Positions 17,544-25,748 of a DNA stretch of 64,000 bases are shown one piece after another (position 1 is the first letter of the stretch; each line of letters begins with the position of its first letter). The DNA lies in NCBI GenBank assembly GCA_007695175.1, contig REEH01000133.1, positions 31,058 to 95,057 on the forward strand. The letters run 5' to 3'. Under the pieces are notes generated by a model. The model was not told where the DNA came from and ran no database searches. It saw only the letters and a program-made list of their open reading frames with translations. Both the position numbers and the translations under genes were made by a program. This DNA is from Spirochaetaceae bacterium (GTDB lineage Bacteria; Spirochaetota; Spirochaetia; DSM-27196; Alkalispirochaetaceae).

Positions 17544-19577
17544 ATGCGAGAAAAGCAAACCCCGAATAAGAATAGTCGCAACGACGCGAACTCTCCCGGA
17601 CGTTCCCTGACGGTGAGAGGAACCCTCTCGACCACCGCCCGGGGTTTCGGATTTGTTCATCCCGAGTCCGGACCGGATGTCCTGATACCCTTTGATCACC
17701 TGGGTGTCGCCGCTTCAGGCGATACCGTCCGGGTCGAGCTCTTTGCCGAGACCCAGGCGGACAAGCCGGCGGGGAAGATCGTGGAGGTGCTGAAGCGCAA
17801 CGATGCCCCCCTGGTGGGACGCATCCGACGTCGCCGGGATGAAGTCCGGGTGTATCCGGAGGATCAGCGTGTTTCCCGGGCCCTGGTTCTCGACGGCGGG
17901 AGCGTGAAACGATTCGAGAAAGGTCTCCCCGGGGGAGCTCTCCGGGACGGAGACGTGGTGCGCGCTCGCCTCGTGGAGTGGCGTGATCCGGGAAAGCATC
18001 CCCGGGGGGAGTTGCTGGAACTGGTCGGACGGGCCGGAGAGCCAGGCCTGGAGTTGCAGATCATAGCGATTGCCCGTGGTTTTTCCCTGACCTTTCCTCC
18101 CGGCCTGGAAGAGGCCGCCCGGGAGGTGCGTATGCCGCCACCGCGCAAGGTGTTGCGGGGCACGTCCCGGCGGGATCTGCGGAATCTTACCTGCTTTACG
18201 ATAGATCCCGCTACGGCCAGAGACTATGATGACGCACTCTCCATCCGGCAACGGGATGATGGCCTTTTTGAGCTGGGCGTTCACATAGCGGACGTTAGCC
18301 ACTTCGTGCCCGAGTCGAGTCCGCTGGACCGGGAGGCACGGTCCCGGGCAACGTCGGTCTACCTGGTAAACGAGGTGCTCCCCATGCTCCCGGAGCATCT
18401 TTCCAACGGCTTGTGCAGCCTCGTACCCGGCACGCCTCGTCTGGCTTTCTCCGTTCTGATCGTACTGGACAGTACCGGATCGGTCCACGACCTGGAAATA
18501 CGGGAGAGCCTCATTCAGAGCACTCGCAGGTTTACCTACGAGGAAGTGGAGGAAATACTTTCCGGCGAGATCGATCCGCTCGCACGGGAGCTGCACCTGC
18601 TGCACCTGATTGCACAGATGCTCGGTCGCCGTCGCCGGGAAAACGGAAGCGTGGATATGGATCTCCCCGCCGCTACCATCTCCCTCGACGAGGAGGGCGT
18701 TCCCGTCTCCATCAGGCCGGTGGAACGGCTGAATGCCAACCGCCTGGTGGAGGAATGCATGCTTCTGGCGAACCAGCAGGTAGCCGCGTTCATCGCCGGC
18801 GGTGCCGGTGGATCCGGCGGTGCCGCCGGCGGGGCGATTCCCTTCGTGTACCGCGTCCACCCGCAGCCGAAACCGTCCGACGTTGCCCAGCTGCTGGAAC
18901 TGCTGCAGCATCTGGGTATCCGGTACCGGATCGATGAGAACGTGCAGCCCGAAGACTATCGGAATATACTGGCTCTGATCGAAAACCTGGAGTTCAAGGA
19001 TCTTGTTGAGAAGCTTGCACTGAAATCACTGCCCAAGGCGGTGTACAGCACGGCCAATACGGGGCACTTCGGGCTTGCTTTTGAGGCCTACACGCATTTT
19101 ACCTCCCCGATCCGGCGGTATCCCGACCTTGTGGTGCACCGTATTCTGAAACGCTGCATTGCGCGGAACGACGCGGGGAAGGAATCACGGACGCTCATGG
19201 AGGAACTGGAGGAAGTCTGCATCCACGCTTCGGAGCGGGAGCGCTCAGCCACGGAAGCGGAGCGGGAATATACGCGCCTGAAGAGCCTGGAGTATCTCTC
19301 GGAGAAGATCGGCCGCACCTACGAGGGGGTGATTTCCGGTGTCGCCGCGTTCGGGGTCTTCGTACAGTTGCACCGGTATCTCGTGGAGGGACTCGTCCAC
19401 GTCTCGAAGCTCGGCAAGGATCGCTTCCAGTTGAACCGCGACGGGTATCAGCTGGTAGGTACCGAGACGGGAACGGCCTATACCCTGGGGGACAGGGTGC
19501 GGGTACGGCTGAAATCCGTCAACCTGGCGGAACGGAAGGCGGATCTTGACCTTGTACCCTTCTCGGAAGGTGAGTAG
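17544..19577 (+). CDS. rnr: Ribonuclease R
   Basis: This 677-residue exoribonuclease degrades structured RNA from the 3' end. The order of domains is a basic N-terminus, cold-shock-like OB domains (STTARGFGFVHPE from about residue 30), and the RNB catalytic domain with the metal aspartates in CFTIDPATARDYDDALS and VHIADVSHFV. A C-terminal S1 domain (YEGVISGVAAFGVFVQL) closes the protein. A Gly/Ala-rich insertion (GGAGGSGGAAGG, about residue 420) interrupts the RNB domain. The ATG at 17544 is weakly supported by SD; an in-frame start 60 bases earlier lies inside the previous gene. Confidence 0.92.
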   Translation: MREKQTPNKNSRNDANSPGRSLTVRGTLSTTARGFGFVHPESGPDVLIPFDHLGVAASGDTVRVELFAETQADKPAGKIVEVLKRNDAPLVGRIRRRRDEVRVYPEDQRVSRALVLDGGSVKRFEKGLPGGALRDGDVVRARLVEWRDPGKHPRGELLELVGRAGEPGLELQIIAIARGFSLTFPPGLEEAAREVRMPPPRKVLRGTSRRDLRNLTCFTIDPATARDYDDALSIRQRDDGLFELGVHIADVSHFVPESSPLDREARSRATSVYLVNEVLPMLPEHLSNGLCSLVPGTPRLAFSVLIVLDSTGSVHDLEIRESLIQSTRRFTYEEVEEILSGEIDPLARELHLLHLIAQMLGRRRRENGSVDMDLPAATISLDEEGVPVSIRPVERLNANRLVEECMLLANQQVAAFIAGGAGGSGGAAGGAIPFVYRVHPQPKPSDVAQLLELLQHLGIRYRIDENVQPEDYRNILALIENLEFKDLVEKLALKSLPKAVYSTANTGHFGLAFEAYTHFTSPIRRYPDLVVHRILKRCIARNDAGKESRTLMEELEEVCIHASERERSATEAEREYTRLKSLEYLSEKIGRTYEGVISGVAAFGVFVQLHRYLVEGLVHVSKLGKDRFQLNRDGYQLVGTETGTAYTLGDRVRVRLKSVNLAERKADLDLVPFSEGE

Positions 19578-19587
19578 AGTAGATACC

Positions 19588-21102
19588 GTGGAAACGACGG
19601 AGAATGTCAGGGATTTTGACATACTGGCAATGTGCAAGTGCGGGAATCTCGCGCGCCTTTGCCGGTACGTCCTGGAGTGCACGGAGAGTGGAGAACCGAT
19701 AGCGCGGAATCCCCTGAGTGTGTTTGTACAGGAGACGCGGCGCAGTGAGGAGTTTCTGGACGCGTACGGCGCCAAGCACAACACGTACTGGGGGCCGTTC
19801 CGGGCGATCATTGCGGCGGGCAAGTTTGCGTCCGACGTCCTCTATAAGGCTCTGCACCTCAAGTACGCCGCGCCCTTCTACCATCTTTATCCGGTGGAGG
19901 GAGACTTTATCGGGGCTACGGACGAAGCGGTCAGGGCATTGACGGCCGTCCTCGCGGATGTATCCAGGGAGTTCCTCTCCGTCGCCGCGGAGATGGAGCT
20001 TGATCTGCCCTCGGGAATCTACAACGACTACTGTCCGGAGAACGAGTTGCCCCGATTCTTCCTCCCCTGGGACACCGGTACGCGCAGGAACCCGGAAGCG
20101 GGCCGTACCGTCGTGAACATAGCGACAGCGTTCCTCAACCAGCTGGAATCGAGCGATATCATCGGCACCTATCGGGTAGCGCGGGAGCGCCCGCTCCGGG
20201 ACTGCGTGCCGGACCTTTTCTGTGAACGGCAACTGCGACGCTACGAAAACGAGTTTCACAACCTGCAGGCGATGTACGACACGGCCCTCACTGGAACGGA
20301 CACGGAAAGCGCCGACCGGGATCTGCCTTTTCTCCGGGGCCATATCACGGTCGTTTTCCACCTGCTCGAGATTGCGACGGCGGTCGGTCACTACCAGGAA
20401 CGGCACGTCCGGTCCTGCCAGGAGGAAAAGGGTTTGCCCCTGCGATTCCTCTCGGAGGAGCGGGCCCGTACGCTTCTGCTGGACTACAGCATGGCCTATG
20501 TGGTGCGTTACCTGGAAAAGGCGCGCGACCTGTGCCGCTCGCTCCTGCAGAAATATGCGGAAAACGCTGAAATCTCAGTCCCCGCCCCGGTATACCGCGG
20601 TTTTCACGTCCGCCCCTCGTCGCTGGTGGCAAAGATCGTCCGCCATTACGGTACGACCGTGACCATGAGCCTGGACGATGATACGTGCGACGCTTCCTCT
20701 GCCATGGACATAATCCGCTTCAATGAAAAGATCTATGCCATCAAGCGCCGGAGGATAGCACAGGAGGTGGCGCGCACCACCGACCGTATTGGCGGGGAGG
20801 AACTCATGCCGGTCTTCCTATCGCTTCTGGAGGAACGGAAGATCGTCCTCTATTCCGGCGGCCTGCAGCTTGAGGATTTTCCCCGTGTTCCGGGAGAAAC
20901 GCTCGCGGAGTATGCCAACCGCGGCCTGGCGCGTCTCCTCGCGACGGGAGCCATCGATATCCGTTCCGATATCGAAATACGGCTTCACGGAGATATCCGG
21001 GTACTGGAGGATATACGAATCCTCGCGATGCACGGGTACGGTGAGGACAGCATGGGAAATAACGTGACCCTCCCGGTGGAGCTGAGCTACCTGCGCCGTT
21101 AA
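19588..21102 (+). CDS. Large protein of unknown function with an internal HPr-like domain
   Basis: This protein is about 504 residues long. The first 320 residues are mostly helical and match no family I recognise. Residues about 330-420 resemble HPr of the phosphotransferase system: YRGFHVRPSSLVAKIV places His340 where HPr carries its phosphohistidine, and DDTCDASSAMDII occupies the place of the regulatory serine region. The remaining tail is unassigned. HPr normally is an 85-residue free protein, so a regulatory role is more likely than sugar transport. The start is uncertain: GTG 19588 avoids overlap, whereas TTG 19546 has GGAAGG upstream but overlaps rnr. The stop codon overlaps that of the convergent gene. 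Confidence 0.6.
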   Translation: METTENVRDFDILAMCKCGNLARLCRYVLECTESGEPIARNPLSVFVQETRRSEEFLDAYGAKHNTYWGPFRAIIAAGKFASDVLYKALHLKYAAPFYHLYPVEGDFIGATDEAVRALTAVLADVSREFLSVAAEMELDLPSGIYNDYCPENELPRFFLPWDTGTRRNPEAGRTVVNIATAFLNQLESSDIIGTYRVARERPLRDCVPDLFCERQLRRYENEFHNLQAMYDTALTGTDTESADRDLPFLRGHITVVFHLLEIATAVGHYQERHVRSCQEEKGLPLRFLSEERARTLLLDYSMAYVVRYLEKARDLCRSLLQKYAENAEISVPAPVYRGFHVRPSSLVAKIVRHYGTTVTMSLDDDTCDASSAMDIIRFNEKIYAIKRRRIAQEVARTTDRIGGEELMPVFLSLLEERKIVLYSGGLQLEDFPRVPGETLAEYANRGLARLLATGAIDIRSDIEIRLHGDIRVLEDIRILAMHGYGEDSMGNNVTLPVELSYLRR

Positions 21103-22238
21103 TCCGGGCGAATCCTGAAGATCCCTGCGTCTCTCTCGTCGTTGATTACGTAAAGGTATCCATCGGAGCCAACCGTAACGTCCCTGATTCGCCCTATCGT
21201 GCCATCCAGCAGCACCTCCTGGTGAACGACCTGATCCTCCTCTATCACGAGACGCCGCAGGTGTCGTGCCACGAGAGATGCGACAAAGAGGTTTCCCTCC
21301 CATTCCGGAAAGGCGTCACCGAAGTAGAAAGCGATTCCCGAGGGGGCTATCGCGGGACTCCAGTGTTCCCGGGGCTGCTCCAATCCCGGCGCGTGGGTGC
21401 CTTCCCCGATGGGTCGGCCGGTCCGGTAGTCCACTCCGTGGCTGATGCGGGGCCAGCCGTAGTTCAGACCGGGTTCAATTATGTTCAGTTCGTCGCCACC
21501 TCGCGGACCGTGCTCGCTCTGCCAGACCGTGCCCGTTTCCGGATGAACGGTCATTCCCTGGGAGTTCCGGTTGCCGATCGTGTACAGCTCCGGCCGGTAT
21601 CCGTCGCGGTCCAGAAAGGGATTATCCTCCGGCACCGTACCATCAATATTGAGCCTGAGCGTCGACCCTGCGTGGTCCATTGTATCCTGAGCGGAATCGG
21701 GCCAACCCCGGTCTCCAATCGTCAGGAGCAGTGTTTCGTCCGGAAGAAATGCCAGCCGGGACCCGAAGTGCTGTCCTCGCCCCGTCTTGGGTTCCAGGGA
21801 AAATATCGTCTCCACCTCACGCAGAGAATTGCCCTGGAGGCGCGCCCTGGCCACGGCGGTACCGGCGCCGCCGTTACCCGGCTCCGAGTAGGTGATAAAA
21901 ATGAGGCCGTTCCGGGAGAACCGGGGATGCGCAATCACATCGAGCAGCCCCCCCTGGCCCATAGGGGCGACCCCGGGAAGCCCATCTACCGGCGTCAGGG
22001 TGGAACCGTCAAAGGTATGCATGCGCCCCGGTCGCTCAGTGACGAGCATCCTTCCGTCGGGCAGCGGCGTGAGAGCCCAGGGGTTCTCCAGGCCCCGGGC
22101 CACCTGCTCGATCCGCAGCGTTCCCGCTTCGTGCGCCTCGGAGCGACTCAGCATGCGTCCCTGGGCCGATACATCCGGTGCGGGGACAAACAATCCCGGC
22201 AGAACGGCAGCCATTATCATAATTACTGTTTTAGTCAT
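21099..22238 (-). CDS. PQQ-dependent sugar dehydrogenase (glucose/sorbosone type)
   Basis: This 379-residue protein has a signal peptide (residues 1-26, ending DVSAQG) and a six-bladed beta-propeller of the soluble glucose dehydrogenase/Yli family. Diagnostic segments are LENPWALTPLPDGRMLVTERPGR, GGLLDVIAHP, GQHFGSRLAF, IGNRNSQGM and SEHGPRGGDELN, which contribute calcium, PQQ and catalytic residues. It would oxidise an aldose outside the cytoplasmic membrane if PQQ is available; no PQQ synthesis genes are in the window. GGAGG six bases before the ATG at 22238 fixes the start. It is convergent with the HPr-domain gene, sharing TTAA. Confidence 0.87.
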   Translation of the reverse strand: MTKTVIMIMAAVLPGLFVPAPDVSAQGRMLSRSEAHEAGTLRIEQVARGLENPWALTPLPDGRMLVTERPGRMHTFDGSTLTPVDGLPGVAPMGQGGLLDVIAHPRFSRNGLIFITYSEPGNGGAGTAVARARLQGNSLREVETIFSLEPKTGRGQHFGSRLAFLPDETLLLTIGDRGWPDSAQDTMDHAGSTLRLNIDGTVPEDNPFLDRDGYRPELYTIGNRNSQGMTVHPETGTVWQSEHGPRGGDELNIIEPGLNYGWPRISHGVDYRTGRPIGEGTHAPGLEQPREHWSPAIAPSGIAFYFGDAFPEWEGNLFVASLVARHLRRLVIEEDQVVHQEVLLDGTIGRIRDVTVGSDGYLYVINDERDAGIFRIRPD

Positions 22239-22406
22239 GTAGCCTCCCGGACAAAAAGGTAGGGAAATGGACCCGGAAAGACAAGGATGTCTCGGAGATC
22301 GGGGCGGAACCGTGCAATAATCGGAGGGTATCAAGAAGGTTGCCGTGTCCAGACGTACCCGAGGTGCCGATCCTCTTTCTCTTCCATTGCCGCGGCACCA
22401 CGCCGG

Positions 22407-22435
22407 TTGCCGGTTCCGGCCGTTCTAGATGGTAT
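22407..22435 (+). promoter_or_regulatory. Possible promoter of the chemoreceptor gene
   Basis: TTGCCG, 17 bases and TGGTAT lie 47 bases before the ATG at 22482 in a 243-base gap. The match is moderate and no sigma-28 motif was found here. Confidence 0.3.
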
Positions 22436-22481
22436 TCCGGGTACTGCCGTGGTCCTGATCCTGCAGCGATTGTTCCGATCC

Positions 22482-24434
22482 ATGTACAGGCATGTCCTTT
22501 CTCCCACGATAGGAAAGCGAATCCTGGGGCCAATTCTCGGGGTGGTGCTCCTGGCTTTGGCCTTGAACACCTTCTACGCGTACCGGAGCCAGCATGCTAT
22601 CACGCTGGAAACGATGGAGACCGTTACCCGAAGCAACCTGGGTGAAATGATACGACAGATCCGGGAAGCCCAGGATGCGGTGGATCTGCTGACGGAATCG
22701 CTGAATACCAACTATCTGCGCATTGCCCGCCTTCTGGCGGCGCACATCGCGCGACATCCTCCTGCCCTGGAGCCGGAAGCGATGATCGCCCTGGCGGAAC
22801 AGACGGGCATACCGGAGATACACGTATCCGATTCGGCAGGTATTCTGGTAACGGGAAATGTCCCCGACTTTTTCGGGTATTCCTTTGACTCGGAGGCCCA
22901 GTCCGCGGCCTTCATGCCTGCTATCACCGATCCCCGGTTTTCCCTGGCCCAGGAACCGACTCCCCGCGGAGTGGATGCGGAGCTGTTTCAGTATATCGGA
23001 GTCGCCAGAGTGGACGAGCCGGGCATCGTCCAGATCGGCCTACGGCCCCTGGAGCTGGAGAAGCTCATCGCCTCGACGCAGCCCGGCCGGTTGGCCGCGG
23101 GAAGTCGGTTCGGACGGGAGGGGTTCTTTCTCGTCACCGACGGGGAGGGGCTCATCCTCCACCACCCGGAGGATGAGCTGAACGGAGCAAATCTGGCGGA
23201 TCTCGCCTGGGCTCGGCCCCTTCTCGAAGAGGAGCAGGGGAGCGCGCTACTCTCGATTGCGGGGCGTGACATTTTTGCCGCCTTTCGGAAGATTGAGGGA
23301 TATCGCGTCGTTGCCATGATTCCCGCCGGGGAGTTCACCGGCCCCCTGGGGCGAATGCGGATAACCCTGGCGGGTCTCCTCCTGATAGCTCTGTCCCTCT
23401 CGGCCGCCGCGGTCTATACGGTGGTGCGTCGGAGCATTCTCACCCCGGTGGAGCGGCTGAACGCGAGTCTGACCCGGATGGCTGAGGGCGATCTGGATTG
23501 CCGGCTGGAAATCACCAGCCAGGATGAGTTCGGCGTGATTGGGGAGCACTTCAACGCGGTCGTGAGCAGCCTGGAATCGTTCACGGAGAAAATCCGGAAT
23601 ATGCTTGCCGTTCTGACCGAGTCCATCACTGCTCTCGCCACCTACTCGCTCCAGACTTCAGCCACCTCATCGGAACAGTCCTCGGCCGTTGCGGAGATCA
23701 TGAGTACCATGGAGGATGTGAACACCCTCTCCAAGGCGATCGAGAAGCGCATTCTGGAGGCGTCGGAGACTGCCACGGGGACGCAGCACACGGTCAACGA
23801 TGGATTCGCCAGGGTGAAGGAGAACCCTTCAAAGATCGAGGAGATCCACAACGCCAACACCACGACGATACAGGGTATCACCTTCCTGGGCGAAAAGATC
23901 AAGAACATCGGTGATATCGTAAACGTGATCAACGCTATCGCCGACCAGACCAAGATCATCGCGTTCAACGCGGAACTGGAAGCGTCCTCCTCCGGAGAGG
24001 GAGGGGAGAACTTCCAGATCGTGGCCACGGAGATTCGGCGCCTGGCTGATTCCACCGTGAAGGCCACCAGAGATATACGGGAGCGGATCACCGAGATCCA
24101 GGCCTCCTCGGACAAGCTGATCGTAGCCTCCCGGGAGGGTACCGCACGGATACGGGAAGGCCGGGTACTGACGGGAGAGATTCAGGAGCTCTTCCAGGAT
24201 ATCCTGGCCACGGCAGAGACTTCAGGTGAATCGACGCGGCAGATTGCGGGCTCCGTAAACAAACAGGTTTCCACCTTTGAACAGGTGCTCCTGGCGATCC
24301 AACAGATTTCCGCCGGGGTCAACAACATCACGGCGGCCGCGGACAATACAGCAGAAACCGCCGGATCCCTGGATGGGGTTTCCGACAATTTGAAGCAGAT
24401 TCTCAGTATGTACGACAACGGCTCATCGGAGTAA
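22482..24434 (+). CDS. Methyl-accepting chemotaxis protein
   Basis: This protein of about 650 residues is a transmembrane chemoreceptor. A first membrane helix (RILGPILGVVLLALALNTFY, about 12-31) leads to an extracytoplasmic sensor of about 270 residues resembling dCache. A second helix (LAGLLLIALSLSAAAVYTVV) is followed by a HAMP domain (LTPVERLNASLTRMAEGDL) and a signalling coiled coil. Its hairpin tip has IADQTKIIAFNAELEASSSG, a variant of the usual LLALNAAIEAARAGE. The start is uncertain: ATG 22482 has no good Shine-Dalgarno and in-frame upstream starts exist. Two small downstream genes are probably co-transcribed. Confidence 0.88.
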   Translation: MYRHVLSPTIGKRILGPILGVVLLALALNTFYAYRSQHAITLETMETVTRSNLGEMIRQIREAQDAVDLLTESLNTNYLRIARLLAAHIARHPPALEPEAMIALAEQTGIPEIHVSDSAGILVTGNVPDFFGYSFDSEAQSAAFMPAITDPRFSLAQEPTPRGVDAELFQYIGVARVDEPGIVQIGLRPLELEKLIASTQPGRLAAGSRFGREGFFLVTDGEGLILHHPEDELNGANLADLAWARPLLEEEQGSALLSIAGRDIFAAFRKIEGYRVVAMIPAGEFTGPLGRMRITLAGLLLIALSLSAAAVYTVVRRSILTPVERLNASLTRMAEGDLDCRLEITSQDEFGVIGEHFNAVVSSLESFTEKIRNMLAVLTESITALATYSLQTSATSSEQSSAVAEIMSTMEDVNTLSKAIEKRILEASETATGTQHTVNDGFARVKENPSKIEEIHNANTTTIQGITFLGEKIKNIGDIVNVINAIADQTKIIAFNAELEASSSGEGGENFQIVATEIRRLADSTVKATRDIRERITEIQASSDKLIVASREGTARIREGRVLTGEIQELFQDILATAETSGESTRQIAGSVNKQVSTFEQVLLAIQQISAGVNNITAAADNTAETAGSLDGVSDNLKQILSMYDNGSSE

Positions 24435-24446
24435 GGAGGCAGAGAG

Positions 24447-24674
24447 ATGCTACCAGACAAGGCGGACAAGCGATGGGAAGATCTTGTGACGGGAAAGATC
24501 AAACATGAATTCAAGTCCGTGCCGGCGGCGATGTGCGTCGCCCGACACGTTCGCGCGCTCGCTCAGGGTGCGGACAAGTCAGCGGTGGAAAAGAGTGTCG
24601 AGGACGTGTACGCTTTTTTCATTAAGTACCAGCCGATCCTCAAGGAAGACATCCAGGCCGTATTCGGTCGCTAA
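24447..24674 (+). CDS. Small protein of unknown function
   Basis: This 75-residue acidic-basic protein is predicted to be helical, has no membrane segment or signal, and contains one cysteine (AAMCVARHVRAL). AAGGAGG before the ATG supports translation. It lies 12 bases after the chemoreceptor and 11 bases before the next gene, so the three likely form one operon. I recognise no family. A small adaptor for the receptor or for the following protein is a guess from position only. Confidence 0.7.
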   Translation: MLPDKADKRWEDLVTGKIKHEFKSVPAAMCVARHVRALAQGADKSAVEKSVEDVYAFFIKYQPILKEDIQAVFGR

Positions 24675-24685
24675 AGGAGAAAACT

Positions 24686-25660
24686 ATGCTGAAAACGATA
24701 GGGGAAATGGAGCAGGAACTGCAGGCGGGTAAGGCGTTCTTTATTGCCGGGGAGGAGGAGCTGCTCAAGAAGCTCCCTCGCGGAAACTGGATCGGAGGTA
24801 CGATCCCCTACTTCATGGCCGAGACGGGCGGTGTCGTAACACAGGAGAAAGTGTTTGCCACGGAGGTCCCCCCGGGAACAGTGGAAACCTCCATATCCTG
24901 GTACACGGAGAAATCCCTTCCCCGACTACCTGGTGATTCTCCTGACAACGGATTTACCTTCGTGATTATTCCCGCCACAAGTGCAACCCATGTCTCCTTC
25001 GCCCAGAACGCACCGGAATACGAGGGGAACTTCCTCAAGAATCTGATTGGCTGGATTTCCGGGGTGCACCTGAATGATCTGGGCAGTAAAGCCCCGAAAG
25101 TTTTTAACGGGAAGACGGGAGAGAACTCCGCGCAGGATACGATATCCATGCATTGCACCCTGGAGGAGGGGAGAATTCCCACCATCGGCATCATCAACCT
25201 CTTCCGGCAGGGCGATGGAGATACCATAACCTTTGATGAGACGGGGTTTTCGGTCGGGGAGTGCCGGATCAACGGCGAGCGGGAGAACTTCGCGAAGTAC
25301 CTCACCCGGATCGAGGCGGATACGCGCTTGCCCCTGGTGGCCAACTACAGCGGCGCCATGGTCAACGTGAGTTTTCAGGCCGTGAAGCCCGAGGAGGGAG
25401 TAGTGGACCTCTACGCCCCGGTCTTCAGCGGAGTGGAGTACCGGATAGCGGCTCCCGTCGGTGACTATGTGACGGAGTTTTCCCGATTGCTCCCTTCCGG
25501 CCTCGATACGGCCTTTTCCTGTAACTGTATCCTGAACTTTCTCTACTCGGAACTGGAAGGGAAGGTAACGGCGGGGATGGCGGGACCGGTTACGTTCGGC
25601 GAAATCGCATACCAGCTGCTCAATCAGACGCTGGTGTACCTGGAGATCCGCTCGGCCTGA
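24686..25660 (+). CDS. Protein of unknown function, possible FIST-like sensor
   Basis: This 324-residue soluble protein has a strong ribosome-binding site (AAAGGAG) and is third in the chemoreceptor operon. The C-terminal part has FSCNCILNFLYSELEGK and then GPVTFGEIAYQLLNQ. Their arrangement reminds me of the C-terminal domain of FIST sensory proteins, which bind small ligands and accompany chemoreceptors or signalling enzymes. This resemblance is weak and unverified. It has no signal peptide, so any ligand sensing would be cytoplasmic. Confidence 0.6.
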   Translation: MLKTIGEMEQELQAGKAFFIAGEEELLKKLPRGNWIGGTIPYFMAETGGVVTQEKVFATEVPPGTVETSISWYTEKSLPRLPGDSPDNGFTFVIIPATSATHVSFAQNAPEYEGNFLKNLIGWISGVHLNDLGSKAPKVFNGKTGENSAQDTISMHCTLEEGRIPTIGIINLFRQGDGDTITFDETGFSVGECRINGERENFAKYLTRIEADTRLPLVANYSGAMVNVSFQAVKPEEGVVDLYAPVFSGVEYRIAAPVGDYVTEFSRLLPSGLDTAFSCNCILNFLYSELEGKVTAGMAGPVTFGEIAYQLLNQTLVYLEIRSA

Positions 25661-25748
25661 CAAATGCGCGGCGCGTTGCGTTTTCCGACCGGTCCGAACC
25701 CGTAAACAGGGGTATGCTTCCTGTATGGAACCCTAAAGGAGGCCCCCT

